Below are positions 9,043 through 18,603 of a stretch of DNA of 64,000 bases, piece by piece. Location: positions 124,001 through 188,000 of the forward strand of contig NZ_CP047130.1 of NCBI RefSeq assembly GCF_009832865.1, written 5' to 3'. The DNA comes from Colwellia sp. 20A7. GTDB taxonomy: Bacteria; Pseudomonadota; Gammaproteobacteria; Enterobacterales; Alteromonadaceae. Numbering within the stretch: position 1 is the stretch's first letter; each line of letters begins with the position of its first letter. The translations under genes and the position numbers were made by a program. The notes below the pieces were generated by a model. That model was not told where the DNA came from and searched no databases. It saw only the letters and a program-made list of their open reading frames with translations.

Positions 9043-10374
9043 TTATAAGCCTACTTTAAGCGCCATATATACAGCGACAATAATAAACCATGAATATCCT
9101 ATACATTTAAACACCATCTTAGTACTGAAGAGTATGTCTTTTAATTCAGGCCTTATATTTATTAGCCTTATATGGCTGGCGGTTAACATACCCAAATAAA
9201 TAAACAATAATAAGGTAAACTGTCGGCTTAAAAAGAAAGCCGTGATCATAAATCCAATCATTGAGAAAAAGAGCGTTTGATTCATTTTAACTTCAGCGGC
9301 ATAAAGCTCTTTTTGTTCTTCAGTAACATCGTCTGCATTCCAGTCAGTGAATTCTTTTTTGACCCGGTAGGCAACAAACATAGATAAAACTATTACTCCA
9401 CCCCAAAGAGAATATCCTGGAACACCCATTTCTCCGGCAACATGAATAAAGGAGTTATGAGCAACTAAGCCATGATGATCCATGAAGTTACCTTTACCAA
9501 CGCCAAAAACGGGGTTGCCAATTAGCATTTGAATACCCGCATACCAAGCCTCTAAACGACCATTCGCGGATGATTCAGATGAGGAAAAACCACCAAATTT
9601 AGACATTAATGTTGCCGCGATAGGGGCTAGAATTACGGCAAAGAGAATAAGTTTAGCGCCGGCTTTCTTCAGTAAAAAGTAAGCAAAAATAACACCGAGT
9701 AATCCGAGTATTGTGCCGCGGGAGCCCGTTATTAATACGCCATAGCAAAATAATAAAAAGATAGCAGGCATAAGTATGGTATTAAGCTTTCCTTTTTCAC
9801 TATAAAAATAGCCAAGAAAAGCGAGGTTCATTACTAAAAACATGCCTAAATCATTAGGGTCACCAAAAAAACCTAAGTAGGTAATACGCATTTCTGCTCT
9901 ACCTACAGACACTGAATTACCTAACCCATAGCCCATTACACCATCAAAAGAATTCTGCTGAAGATAACCGTTATAAATCATTATTAATGAAGCAGCTAGA
10001 GAAACATACATCAATAACTTTTGTCTTGATATTGAAGTGATTAAATTACTGTATAAGAAAAAAGGAATAATCGAGGCGACGAAAAATTTTTGTGCTTCTA
10101 CAATTCCACCAGTGCCCCAGCCATTTAAAAAGGCAGAGATCATAATTAAGGGTGTAAAACCTAATAACATATAATGTTGAGGCAAAAACTTAAAGGGTCT
10201 AAGTGATATTAGCGTAAATGCAAAGGCTAAAATCGCAAATACTTTAATAAAAAAGTAGTTCGAAGTAGCCAATGAAAATTCATGTGGCCGAATTAATACC
10301 GAAATGGTATATAAAAATAAAAAGAAAAAAGCTAAACCAGCATTTTTTTCTTTAGTGGGAAATTGGCGGGCCAT
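9043..10374 (-). CDS. O-antigen ligase/polymerase-type membrane protein (Wzy/WaaL family)
   Basis: A 443-residue protein with about eleven hydrophobic segments. The large periplasmic loop contains the family signature TGSRGTILGLLG and the histidine-bearing HNSFIHVAGEMGVPGY. Such proteins polymerise lipid-linked repeats (Wzy) or transfer glycans to lipid or protein acceptors. Exosortase loci usually carry one such O-ligase-like gene. Here, with a Wzx flippase in the same run, it is the best candidate EPS polymerase. A C-terminal pair of helices follows an acidic cytosolic stretch (WNADDVTEEQKE). Confidence 0.85.
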   Translation of the reverse strand: MARQFPTKEKNAGLAFFFLFLYTISVLIRPHEFSLATSNYFFIKVFAILAFAFTLISLRPFKFLPQHYMLLGFTPLIMISAFLNGWGTGGIVEAQKFFVASIIPFFLYSNLITSISRQKLLMYVSLAASLIMIYNGYLQQNSFDGVMGYGLGNSVSVGRAEMRITYLGFFGDPNDLGMFLVMNLAFLGYFYSEKGKLNTILMPAIFLLFCYGVLITGSRGTILGLLGVIFAYFLLKKAGAKLILFAVILAPIAATLMSKFGGFSSSESSANGRLEAWYAGIQMLIGNPVFGVGKGNFMDHHGLVAHNSFIHVAGEMGVPGYSLWGGVIVLSMFVAYRVKKEFTDWNADDVTEEQKELYAAEVKMNQTLFFSMIGFMITAFFLSRQFTLLLFIYLGMLTASHIRLINIRPELKDILFSTKMVFKCIGYSWFIIVAVYMALKVGL

Positions 10375-10454
10375 AACTGTATGTATATCCTACATTAATG
10401 TATAAAAGAGATAAGTGTTTAAAAGCAATAATTCTAATCAATATTACTTTTTAT

Positions 10455-13400
10455 TTAATTGGGTTTTGTACACACTTGTCCAGCACTCGTCATAGGCCAA
10501 CCTTGTCCTGGTTGCCAATTTTGAATTAGACAGCCATCTCTAAAGACAATTAACTCTTTATCTACATCAATATTAGAGTAATGATACTGAGGCCCTTGAT
10601 GAGGGAATTCTACCGTTAAATCAACGGAAGTAACAGTACCTAAACCAGCATAGGCAATAAAACGAGCATCCGCTTGATTATAGTTTCCTAAATAACGCGT
10701 CGCTATTATTTGCTGATTTGTCGAATCTCTAAAAACAAATTTTGTATGATAGCCATCAGTATTGTTATTTAAACCTCTGGCTCTAATTTTAAGCCAATGG
10801 TTATCATTAGCATTGTTTTGATAAAGTCTTAAACCTTCAATATCACCAGAGCCACTACTTAAAATAGCCATATCAATAAAACCATCATTGTTCCAATCAG
10901 CTACATTTCCCCAGGGTCTAAAAACGTCAACGCCTGCACCGCCATTTACAATTAAGCCTTTTAGTAATGTGAAAGAACCATCGCCATTATTTTGAAATAC
11001 TCGAGGAGAGTTACTATAGCTTTGAGTCATAGTCATAAAATCTATAAAGCCATCATTATTAAAATCACCTGGATATATTCCACCATAAGTAGTCCAATTG
11101 TTTTGATTTATTAGGCTACCATCTGTCCAACTACCGCCACCGGCTTCGTCTGTAACATTAGTAAAGGTACCATCACCATTATTGCGATAAAGAGAAAGAT
11201 AAAACTCTTTTATTTTATCCCCGCCAGACCATTTACCATAGCCAAAAAGAATGTCGAAATGTCCGTCGTTATTATAATCTAAAGCCACTTGCATATTACC
11301 TGTTACAGTGCGATCAAAAGGCTGGTCAAATGCAAGAGTGAAGTCATCAAAACTTGCTTTGTTAGGGTTGTAGCGCCAATATCCCGCACTTTCTCCCGCA
11401 ACAACATCAGGCCAAGAGTCGCCATCAACATCCACAATTAAGTAAGACGAAGAGTTGTAACCTAGGATATCTTCATTAGATAACTCGGGAATAATAGTGG
11501 TGTTGGTTAAAGGGTCATAAACTCGTCGTCTTGGGTTCGTAATATCGGAAGAAGCAATAAACTCAATATCACCATCGCCGTTAATATCAAGAGCAGAACA
11601 TCTAGCCTTACCGCCTACGCAGCCAGTAATTTCATTGTCATATACAGGAGATTCACCAATATTAATGTCATTGCGTAAAGGGTATATTACTGAATTACCA
11701 CCATCAGCATCTGAACCAAAGATGTCAGGTAAGCCTGAAGGTTTTTTGCTTATATTCGAAAAAATATAACGGGAAGTAATGCGTCCACTACCTAATTGAG
11801 AGTATTTTCCTTCATTATTGCCATAGTACGAAAATTGATTGCTGCACTTTCCAGCAATCACCTTATGTAACCACATTTGGCTTGAACCTGCATTGTCATT
11901 ATGAGTGCCAGCAAATAAATCAGGACAGCCATCGTTGTTTACATCAGGCATACCTATCCAAAAAGGTTGGTGTGCAATAGGAGCAAAATCGATAACTTGT
12001 TCACTGACTTCTTCAAAAGATACCATAGCACTTGGATCTGTAGGCTCTGTTGTTGGTGGTTCAGTGATTGGTGGTTCGATTACTGGGGGCTCGGTTATTG
12101 GTGGTTGCTCAATTTTTGGCTGTTCGTCATTGATCCACTGCCATGTTCTAACCGAATTTGATCTGTGTTGCCAATTAAATAGTCGATGTACATTAGAGAA
12201 AACACTTGCGCAACCAACATGTCCCCAACCAGAAATTAATTTTTCAATGCGAGCACTTAAACGTGTTTTATTGGCTGCTGTATCTTCAAAATAATAGGCA
12301 GTTGCAAGTAGTAACACGGTTTCTATATTATGAGTATCCGAGTAGTAAGGCCAAAAATCACCACTCGTTCTTGCGCTATCATCAGCCCAAGCACTGGCAA
12401 AATACAATAAATCAGTGTCTTCGCCGGCTTTATTACAACTTTTGGTTCTTACGTCACCAATAGCCGCGAAGGGGGGAAGGGTATCGTGTTCGCCAGTATT
12501 CGCGTTATATATTGAAGTAAAACCATATAAATCAACTGCATTACCTAATTTTTTAAGCATATCAGGTATTTTTTGATTCTTAGTTATCCAGTAGCTTTGC
12601 CATAAAAAATCGGCTATGTTTTCGCTCATCCAAGCAGAAAACCCTCGTGAATTTGAGTCATTCGTTGGCGCGCTCGTCGCACTACGATTACCTTCATGCA
12701 CATCAAGGTTATGTTCAAAGCCGCCGGTTTTAGGTAACCAATTATTGGTTTTATCCCAAGCATGTTCATTTTGTTGCATATGAGCAAGCGAGGCAATTCT
12801 TTGGTTTATATGGTTATAAATAGTAACGTCAGCCGTCATTTCATAAGCGGTTATTTCAGCTAATCCTGCCATGCCCGCGCCGCGTTCGGTAAACCCTTCA
12901 TTTTCACTGTCAAAGTCATCACGCGACCCATACTGATTCCAACCTAAATCGCTTTGCAATGCCATATCTATGATAAGTGAATTATCCCACTGGCTGTCAT
13001 CGCCCGTTAAAGCCCATGCTAATTTAGCTTGTTGTGGCGCAATATATTTACCGTCGGCACAGGCAACACTGCCCCATGTCCAACAACCACGGCCACCCGA
13101 TTGGCTCGGCGATGAACTATCATTTCTTACATGCGAAAAATAAAACTGTTTACTTAATATTGCCTCCTTTAAAAACTCGACTAGTCCTGTTGTCATGTAC
13201 GCTTTAAAGTAAGCACTTGAACGGTCAAATAACCAATTTGCGCTACTTGATGTCGTATAGTTTAAATTGCCTGACCATTGTTTAAGCTGAGAAAGTTGAT
13301 ATTGTTCAAAACTATCATCAGCCCCTTGTGAGCTAAGGTAAGGGGGAATTAATCCAGATGTCGCTAAATAGTTTTTATCATGTAAGGCGAATATTCTTGG

Positions 13401-14192
13401 ATACAGCATATTGGCTTTATCAGCCCCAGCAGTAGCCCAACCGTCTGCATGAGGTTGCTCGCTCAGATCCTTTGTTAAGTCACGTCCATTATTGGTTATG
13501 GTTAATTCGATATTGCCTAAAGTCATATCAACATTTTGTAATTGTATTGTGGCTGAACGTATTGAATTATCACTCCAATGCCAACGTAAACCTGCCTTAA
13601 CAAAAATAGCCTGTTCTACCCCTTTCATTGTCACCTTTATTGATGAAGTATCTTGAACTATGCCTTCAGCAATAGGTAACGCAAAGGTAATTAGTTCACT
13701 TGTATAGGGGGTTATCTCAGTGTCAGGTTGTAAAGTAACTGTTGTATATAGTTGGCTGCTGTCGGTATTACCCAGAGGAAGAACGGTTACCACAATAGTG
13801 TCGCTCGCTTCTGTACCAAGGCTATTAATAACGGTAATCTTAAATTCTAAGTCAGTCGCTTCAGCAACTGATGGTGAGGTAAATTGAATGTCAGTATCTG
13901 AAACATCAATAATAGACACTGTTGGCCCACTGATTTGTTGCCAAAGATAGCCATCGATAGTGCCTTCAGTATCTGAGGCAGCACCTGTTAATAGAACAAT
14001 ATCACTGCTTTGAACTTTTTTGTCAGCACCTGCGTGCGCAACAGAGGTTGTATTGGTTGGGATTTCTACTTCAGGAATATCGACTGCTTGCGTTTGTTTA
14101 CCAGCGCTTTCGCCCCCACAGCCTAATAGGAAGAAAAATAACATGCATGAGCTGAATCTTGTGACTGCTTTTAAGGAGTAAAAATGTTTCAT
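10455..14192 (-). CDS. 1245-residue surface lipoprotein: PKD-like, RIFT/toroid-like, FG-GAP and UnbV domains
   Basis: The signal peptide ends in lipobox LLGC, with Cys25 as the lipidation site. Residues 50-140 form an Ig/PKD-like domain (AGADKKVQSS, DTIVVTVLPL). Residues 168-240 contain FALPIAEGIV and WHWSDNSIRSATIQL, resembling the N-terminal RIFT barrel of YetA/rhamnogalacturonan-lyase-like proteins. A helix-rich, probably alpha/alpha-toroid part runs from about 260 to 685. A Pro/Glu/Thr linker of PPITEP-type repeats (690-722) leads to six FG-GAP/VCBS repeats with calcium-loop sequences such as DFNNDGFID and DWNNDGFID (735-1120). An ASPIC/UnbV-like domain closes it (1130-1217). A glycan-binding or glycan-cleaving outer-membrane protein acting on the EPS is inferred. 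Confidence 0.85.
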   Translation of the reverse strand: MKHFYSLKAVTRFSSCMLFFFLLGCGGESAGKQTQAVDIPEVEIPTNTTSVAHAGADKKVQSSDIVLLTGAASDTEGTIDGYLWQQISGPTVSIIDVSDTDIQFTSPSVAEATDLEFKITVINSLGTEASDTIVVTVLPLGNTDSSQLYTTVTLQPDTEITPYTSELITFALPIAEGIVQDTSSIKVTMKGVEQAIFVKAGLRWHWSDNSIRSATIQLQNVDMTLGNIELTITNNGRDLTKDLSEQPHADGWATAGADKANMLYPRIFALHDKNYLATSGLIPPYLSSQGADDSFEQYQLSQLKQWSGNLNYTTSSSANWLFDRSSAYFKAYMTTGLVEFLKEAILSKQFYFSHVRNDSSSPSQSGGRGCWTWGSVACADGKYIAPQQAKLAWALTGDDSQWDNSLIIDMALQSDLGWNQYGSRDDFDSENEGFTERGAGMAGLAEITAYEMTADVTIYNHINQRIASLAHMQQNEHAWDKTNNWLPKTGGFEHNLDVHEGNRSATSAPTNDSNSRGFSAWMSENIADFLWQSYWITKNQKIPDMLKKLGNAVDLYGFTSIYNANTGEHDTLPPFAAIGDVRTKSCNKAGEDTDLLYFASAWADDSARTSGDFWPYYSDTHNIETVLLLATAYYFEDTAANKTRLSARIEKLISGWGHVGCASVFSNVHRLFNWQHRSNSVRTWQWINDEQPKIEQPPITEPPVIEPPITEPPTTEPTDPSAMVSFEEVSEQVIDFAPIAHQPFWIGMPDVNNDGCPDLFAGTHNDNAGSSQMWLHKVIAGKCSNQFSYYGNNEGKYSQLGSGRITSRYIFSNISKKPSGLPDIFGSDADGGNSVIYPLRNDINIGESPVYDNEITGCVGGKARCSALDINGDGDIEFIASSDITNPRRRVYDPLTNTTIIPELSNEDILGYNSSSYLIVDVDGDSWPDVVAGESAGYWRYNPNKASFDDFTLAFDQPFDRTVTGNMQVALDYNNDGHFDILFGYGKWSGGDKIKEFYLSLYRNNGDGTFTNVTDEAGGGSWTDGSLINQNNWTTYGGIYPGDFNNDGFIDFMTMTQSYSNSPRVFQNNGDGSFTLLKGLIVNGGAGVDVFRPWGNVADWNNDGFIDMAILSSGSGDIEGLRLYQNNANDNHWLKIRARGLNNNTDGYHTKFVFRDSTNQQIIATRYLGNYNQADARFIAYAGLGTVTSVDLTVEFPHQGPQYHYSNIDVDKELIVFRDGCLIQNWQPGQGWPMTSAGQVCTKPN

Positions 14193-14285
14193 TAAATGAA
14201 AATCCGTTAATTAATGTGAAAAGATACCGATAAATATTACTGATTTAATGACAAGCTTAAAGTATCAATACATTCTAACGTGTAA

Positions 14286-15365
14286 TTAAAGCTTAAAAAA
14301 CCTTCTTTTTAGTAACAGAATAATTTTATGAATAACGAGCTTCTGCTTATTTTTAAGTAAACTAAGTGAAAGCATTGGCTGCTTGTCACAAGCAAACTTA
14401 GATTTATAACTATTGTTAACGCCACCCATCATAAAATCGTACTTTGCTGCATTGCAATGCTCAATTGACCAATAGTGTAAGTATAGACCGGGTGAAAGCT
14501 TTTGATAATTTATTTGATCCCAACCGCTTTGGTAAAAATAAAAAGTACTACCATCAACTAAATAATAATTGATCGCTATCGGTTTGTTATCTATAAAAAT
14601 AGCGCTTATTGCAACGTTATTTAAATGCTCTTTAATTAAAGATAAATGAAAAGCATTAAACTCTGATGAACTAAATGCACCCAAATCACCTTTATTTAAC
14701 CACCTTGTTTGATGAAACTCTGCCAGTGTTGGCCACATTTTCATAATTTCATCTTTTGCTAGCCAGCGAATATTAACATTAAATTGCTGCAGTTGGTTTT
14801 GGGTTCGTTTTATTCTTGAACGGGTATTTTTAGAGACGCTTTGCAGTGACCACTCTTTGCATTCTATAACATAGCGATAATAGTTTCGTTGACTGGAATT
14901 ACCATTAAGTAAGGGGAAGATATTTGCTATATGTGAAGTACCTAAAACGGCTTTAGCGATGAATAAGTCAACCGACAAGTTATTTAAATGCTGAGCAAGT
15001 TGAGGATAGAGTTGTTTTTCATATCCCGGTTTTATTTGAATGTCTAAGTATTCAGACGACACCTCTGTATTTTCAGGCTCTCCTTGGCCAATAAAATACA
15101 AAGATGATACATAAGGGAAGGTTTGTTCTTTTTGTATATAAAAAGGGGCGAAACCAATAATAGTATCGCCTTGAGAATATATAATACAGTGCAGTTGCCA
15201 GCTTTGCTGCCAGTAGTGTTTATACCAAGTATCTAACCAAATACGAGATTCAAAAATAGTACGACATTCAATTACGTCAGTAAAAGCTAAAAATGCCCGT
15301 TCTAACTGTTCGTACGAGCTGACGATAACTTCCTGTATGTCTTCTAGTTCACTACTCATAATCAC
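14286..15365 (-). CDS. GNAT-fold acyltransferase, FemAB/CelD (Acetyltransf_6) type
   Basis: A 359-residue double-GNAT protein. The conserved core spans about residues 180-330: EFHQTRWLNKGDLGAF, AISAIFIDNKPIAINYYLVDG, FYFYQSGWDQ and PGLYLHYWSIEHCN. These are typical of the CelD/BcsL and exosortase-associated FemAB-like group, which acylate or aminoacylate surface polymers. It sits between the flippase and the large lipoprotein. Position 15365 is a GTG; an ATG two codons on is equally possible. Confidence 0.82.
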   Translation of the reverse strand: MIMSSELEDIQEVIVSSYEQLERAFLAFTDVIECRTIFESRIWLDTWYKHYWQQSWQLHCIIYSQGDTIIGFAPFYIQKEQTFPYVSSLYFIGQGEPENTEVSSEYLDIQIKPGYEKQLYPQLAQHLNNLSVDLFIAKAVLGTSHIANIFPLLNGNSSQRNYYRYVIECKEWSLQSVSKNTRSRIKRTQNQLQQFNVNIRWLAKDEIMKMWPTLAEFHQTRWLNKGDLGAFSSSEFNAFHLSLIKEHLNNVAISAIFIDNKPIAINYYLVDGSTFYFYQSGWDQINYQKLSPGLYLHYWSIEHCNAAKYDFMMGGVNNSYKSKFACDKQPMLSLSLLKNKQKLVIHKIILLLKRRFFKL

Positions 15366-15421
15366 TACACAATTTTTAGAGAATAATCATTCATTAATCT
15401 GACGGTTACAATACTTACGTA

Positions 15422-16930
15422 TTATGCAGGCTTTTTATTGAGCTTAAGCTTACTCGCCAGTAAATTAAAAATCATTACTTTAAGCGGTTTATCTAGCAGC
15501 AGAACCCAGCACACAAGAATAATGAATGGGAACGTTATGGCTCCAGACAGAATAAGTGTTAACCACGAATCAATCACTAAATATTCTAAAGCATAATTGC
15601 CTAATAACCCTAAAGAATACACAAGAAATATCGAGGCAAATAACCGAATATAAATAGCTTTAGTTTTGTAATTATTATAATGACGAAACAGTGCCATTTT
15701 CACATAAATATTAAAGATAAGGTTCGTTAATGCACCACTCATTGCTATACCAATAAGGCCATATTCTAAACCGAGGTAAATCGACATTGGCACATTAAAC
15801 GCAACAATACAAAAGCTGATAGCAGACAATAATTTATGATTAGCCTGCGCAAGCAAAATACTGTTAGCACTGGTATTAAAACCGCTACATATTGTGGCAA
15901 ACACAGCGAAACATAAAATGTTGTATGAATAAGCAAATTCATCACCTACCCATAAAACAATAAACACTTTACCAAACATTAACAGTGAGATATTTAAAAT
16001 CGTTGAAACAAAAATATTAATCGTTGTTGTTTGAACAAAAATCTTCTCCATGTTTTGTTTTTTTGCGGCCATTTGATTATAAATAGGAGAAAATACGCCA
16101 GTAATTGTGCCGATGAATGCTTGACCATGCATTACTAGGTTTGACGATATTTGTTGTATTGCAAGCGAAGGCAAATCGAATAACTTGGTAATAATAATAG
16201 GGGCAGAACGCGCACCAATCGTGTTAATAATACCGTTTAACACTAAGTGTTTAGAATAGGCAAATAACGACTTTATTTCGTCTAATTTTATCAAGCTTAC
16301 TTTAAACGAGAGGCTTGGAAATAAACGTTTAGCATAAAAAACTTTGAGTAAATTTGTTAATATATCGGCAGCGAGCGTAGCAACAACTGCACCCCAAATA
16401 TTTAAATCAGAGATAAACCAAAAAACTAATAACGCTTTTACAACTGCGTTTAAAGACGACAAATTAGCGTCAATATCAAACCGTAGTAATCCTGCGAAAA
16501 AACCGTGAAAGGGGTTCATTAAAAATCCCCAAAGCACTTTTACCGAAAGCACTAATAGAATATCTATCAGTGTTATTTGTTCTGGGCCCGTTACACCAAA
16601 AATAGCAGGAACTTGCGTTAAACCAACCATTATTAATACAGATGCAAGACCAAGTACTGCAAACAGTGCCATAGAGGTTGAAAATACCACATTAACTCGT
16701 TGAGTGTCTTTTAACTCTAAGGCTTGTACTATCTGTCGTTGTACCGCTTGCGGAAAACCTAAATCAACAACATTAAACCAACCTAAAATAGAGAGTATTA
16801 ATATCCACAGACCATAGTTAGTCGTACCTAATTCACTAATAAGGTAAGGAGTCAGTAATAACGAGGTAACAACAACGATGGCACGTTCAAGAAAACGAAA
16901 GATAGAGCTTTTTAAGAGGAGTTTTTTCAT
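15422..16930 (-). CDS. Polysaccharide flippase (Wzx/MATE-like)
   Basis: A 502-residue membrane protein with about fourteen hydrophobic helices, beginning MKKLLLKSSIFRFLERAIVV and followed by LTPYLISELGTTNYGLW, the N-terminal pattern of polysaccharide-biosynthesis exporters. It should flip the undecaprenyl-linked repeat unit across the inner membrane. It lies 56 bases upstream of the GNAT gene and 23 bases downstream of the TagB-like gene, so it shares their transcript. With the Wzy-type gene at 9043 it implies a Wzx/Wzy-dependent pathway. Confidence 0.9.
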   Translation of the reverse strand: MKKLLLKSSIFRFLERAIVVVTSLLLTPYLISELGTTNYGLWILILSILGWFNVVDLGFPQAVQRQIVQALELKDTQRVNVVFSTSMALFAVLGLASVLIMVGLTQVPAIFGVTGPEQITLIDILLVLSVKVLWGFLMNPFHGFFAGLLRFDIDANLSSLNAVVKALLVFWFISDLNIWGAVVATLAADILTNLLKVFYAKRLFPSLSFKVSLIKLDEIKSLFAYSKHLVLNGIINTIGARSAPIIITKLFDLPSLAIQQISSNLVMHGQAFIGTITGVFSPIYNQMAAKKQNMEKIFVQTTTINIFVSTILNISLLMFGKVFIVLWVGDEFAYSYNILCFAVFATICSGFNTSANSILLAQANHKLLSAISFCIVAFNVPMSIYLGLEYGLIGIAMSGALTNLIFNIYVKMALFRHYNNYKTKAIYIRLFASIFLVYSLGLLGNYALEYLVIDSWLTLILSGAITFPFIILVCWVLLLDKPLKVMIFNLLASKLKLNKKPA

Positions 16931-16953
16931 TTTATGCCAAGTACTTGTATATT

Positions 16954-18054
16954 TTAGCCATGCTTAAGAATCTCACTTAGTTGTTGTATAAATATTTTAC
17001 TAGCATTACCACTATTGAAAAGGTAATTATTAATAAACAGTTCTCTTTGTTTACTTAGAGTATCAAGTTCGATCGCATGTTCGATAGTTAAATCTTCATT
17101 ATTATTCCAACAGGGTACAGGGCAAAATTTAATGATTTCGTCATAAATCTTTAGTGCATTACAATGTTCATATAAATCTTTATTACCATCAAGTAATACA
17201 TTTTTTTTCAGCGCCATTGCTTCAAATAAAATTGAGCTAATATCACTTATTACTATATCACTCGCTTTCACTAAATCTAAAGTAGTGAATTGACTTTCAG
17301 GAGTGTTGATATGTAAAAGTTTAATTTTATTATTATTTTTGAAAAAATCTTCACCTTTGCAGCGATTTTTATCAAATAATAAGGGGTGAGGACTAACTAC
17401 AATGTTAAATTGCTTCTTAGTGCTTAAAAAAGCCAAAATTGTTTTTATATCAGATATTTTAGTTGTGTCGGAACACCAACTAGGCGCATAAATAATAAGA
17501 GGCTTACTGCCATCAAACTGATAAAATTCGATAATTTCTTGTTGACGAGAAGACTTGTCCTCTAATATTGGTAAGCCAACCGGAATTACTCTTTCTTTAG
17601 GTAAATTTTGAATTTGTAACTCATATGCAGGGCGATAAGGAGAAAAAACAAAGTCGAATTCTAATAGCTCATCTCTTGCAACATAGTCTAATTTAGGGCC
17701 AATTCCATGCCCGAAATAAATAGTAGGGCAGCTAAACCAATGAGGTATCTTATTATAATCAGTTGAGATAAATGCATCGGCTTTTTTATAAATAGGATAT
17801 TCGTTGATAGTTTTATATGCCTGAACGTTTTTGAGTTCGTTCAGGTCTTTACCATTTGGTGTAATCACAACAATGTTATATTCATCCATTTCTGAAAGTA
17901 AATGGATTACATGCTTAAAATGTTCTAGATGAAAAGGTGTATAAGCTTCTAATATCACTAAAGGTTTTGAAGAAATAAAAAAACGAGCGAGATTACAACA
18001 CAGGTTGTGTAAAAATTTCTTTTTCCCGCTGGGAAATAAGGCTGGCATAGGCAT
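16954..18054 (-). CDS. CDP-glycerol glycerophosphotransferase family protein (TagB/TagF-like)
   Basis: A 366-residue protein of the Glyphos_transf family. Conserved elements are YFGHGIGPKLDYV (about 111-123), PLIIYAPSWCSD, VVSPHPLLFDK and VISDISSILFEAMALKKNVLLDG near residue 270. TagB/TagF enzymes transfer glycerol-phosphate from CDP-glycerol to a lipid-linked glycan. The cytidylyltransferase that makes CDP-glycerol is the next gene upstream, which strongly supports this substrate. It has no signal peptide and is likely membrane-associated in the cytosol. A single glycerol-phosphate decoration is as likely as a polymer. Confidence 0.85.
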   Translation of the reverse strand: MPMPALFPSGKKKFLHNLCCNLARFFISSKPLVILEAYTPFHLEHFKHVIHLLSEMDEYNIVVITPNGKDLNELKNVQAYKTINEYPIYKKADAFISTDYNKIPHWFSCPTIYFGHGIGPKLDYVARDELLEFDFVFSPYRPAYELQIQNLPKERVIPVGLPILEDKSSRQQEIIEFYQFDGSKPLIIYAPSWCSDTTKISDIKTILAFLSTKKQFNIVVSPHPLLFDKNRCKGEDFFKNNNKIKLLHINTPESQFTTLDLVKASDIVISDISSILFEAMALKKNVLLDGNKDLYEHCNALKIYDEIIKFCPVPCWNNNEDLTIEHAIELDTLSKQRELFINNYLFNSGNASKIFIQQLSEILKHG

Positions 18055-18103
18055 TAGGGTTTTTCTTGTTTGAATTGTAAATTAACGATATTAGATAAGT
18101 TTT

Positions 18104-18499
18104 TTATTCAACACTATTGATAACTTCAATTATCTCGGTTGTAGAAATAGAAGGTGTTCGTTTGAGGTATACCACTTCACAAAGGTCTTTGAAGTGGTCA
18201 AACTTTCCTTCCCAATCATCGCCCATCACTAATATATCGGCATTAAATTGTTTAATATAATCTGCCTTTTTTTCCAATGACTCTTCAGGAAAGCAAAGAT
18301 TAACATAGCGTAAGCTATTGATTATTTTCATTCTGTCACGCTCAGGGTAGATAGGGTTTCTCCCTTTTTTACTATAATTCAGAGCGTCTGTTGACACACC
18401 AACAATTAAAGTATCGCCTAAGGCCGCAGCTCTTTGTAGGATATTAATATGACCTACATGGAAAACATCAAATGTTCCAAAAGTAATAACCGTTTTCAT
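18104..18499 (-). CDS. tagD: Glycerol-3-phosphate cytidylyltransferase
   Basis: A 131-residue nucleotidyltransferase, almost exactly the length of Bacillus TagD. It has TFDVFHVGH with the HxGH catalytic motif at about residues 14-17, GVSTDALN, YPERDRMKII and the C-terminal signature RTPSISTTEII. It makes CDP-glycerol from CTP and glycerol 3-phosphate. It is immediately upstream of a TagB-like transferase, so the CDP-glycerol is probably spent on the EPS repeat. Related cytidylyltransferases for other polyols have the same fold, so the exact substrate carries slight doubt. Confidence 0.9.
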   Translation of the reverse strand: MKTVITFGTFDVFHVGHINILQRAAALGDTLIVGVSTDALNYSKKGRNPIYPERDRMKIINSLRYVNLCFPEESLEKKADYIKQFNADILVMGDDWEGKFDHFKDLCEVVYLKRTPSISTTEIIEVINSVE

Positions 18500-18603
18500 T
18501 CTAATCCTTTACATATAAAAATTAAAGACGTGATAGTCTATGAATTATGACAGAATTATGAAATCATGAATATAGTGCATATTAAGTTATAACAGTTGAA
18601 GTG

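Noticed and set aside
11905..12294. A plus-strand 129-codon open frame rich in Gly, Ser and Val
   Set aside because: It is antisense to the Pro/Glu/Thr-repeat linker of the lipoprotein; its composition simply mirrors that repeat and no ribosome site is evident.
16954..18499. tagD/tagB as evidence of a Gram-positive source
   Set aside because: All flanking genes are Gram-negative envelope types (exosortase, lipoproteins, UbiB, EnvC), and CDP-glycerol modules also occur in Gram-negative capsule loci.
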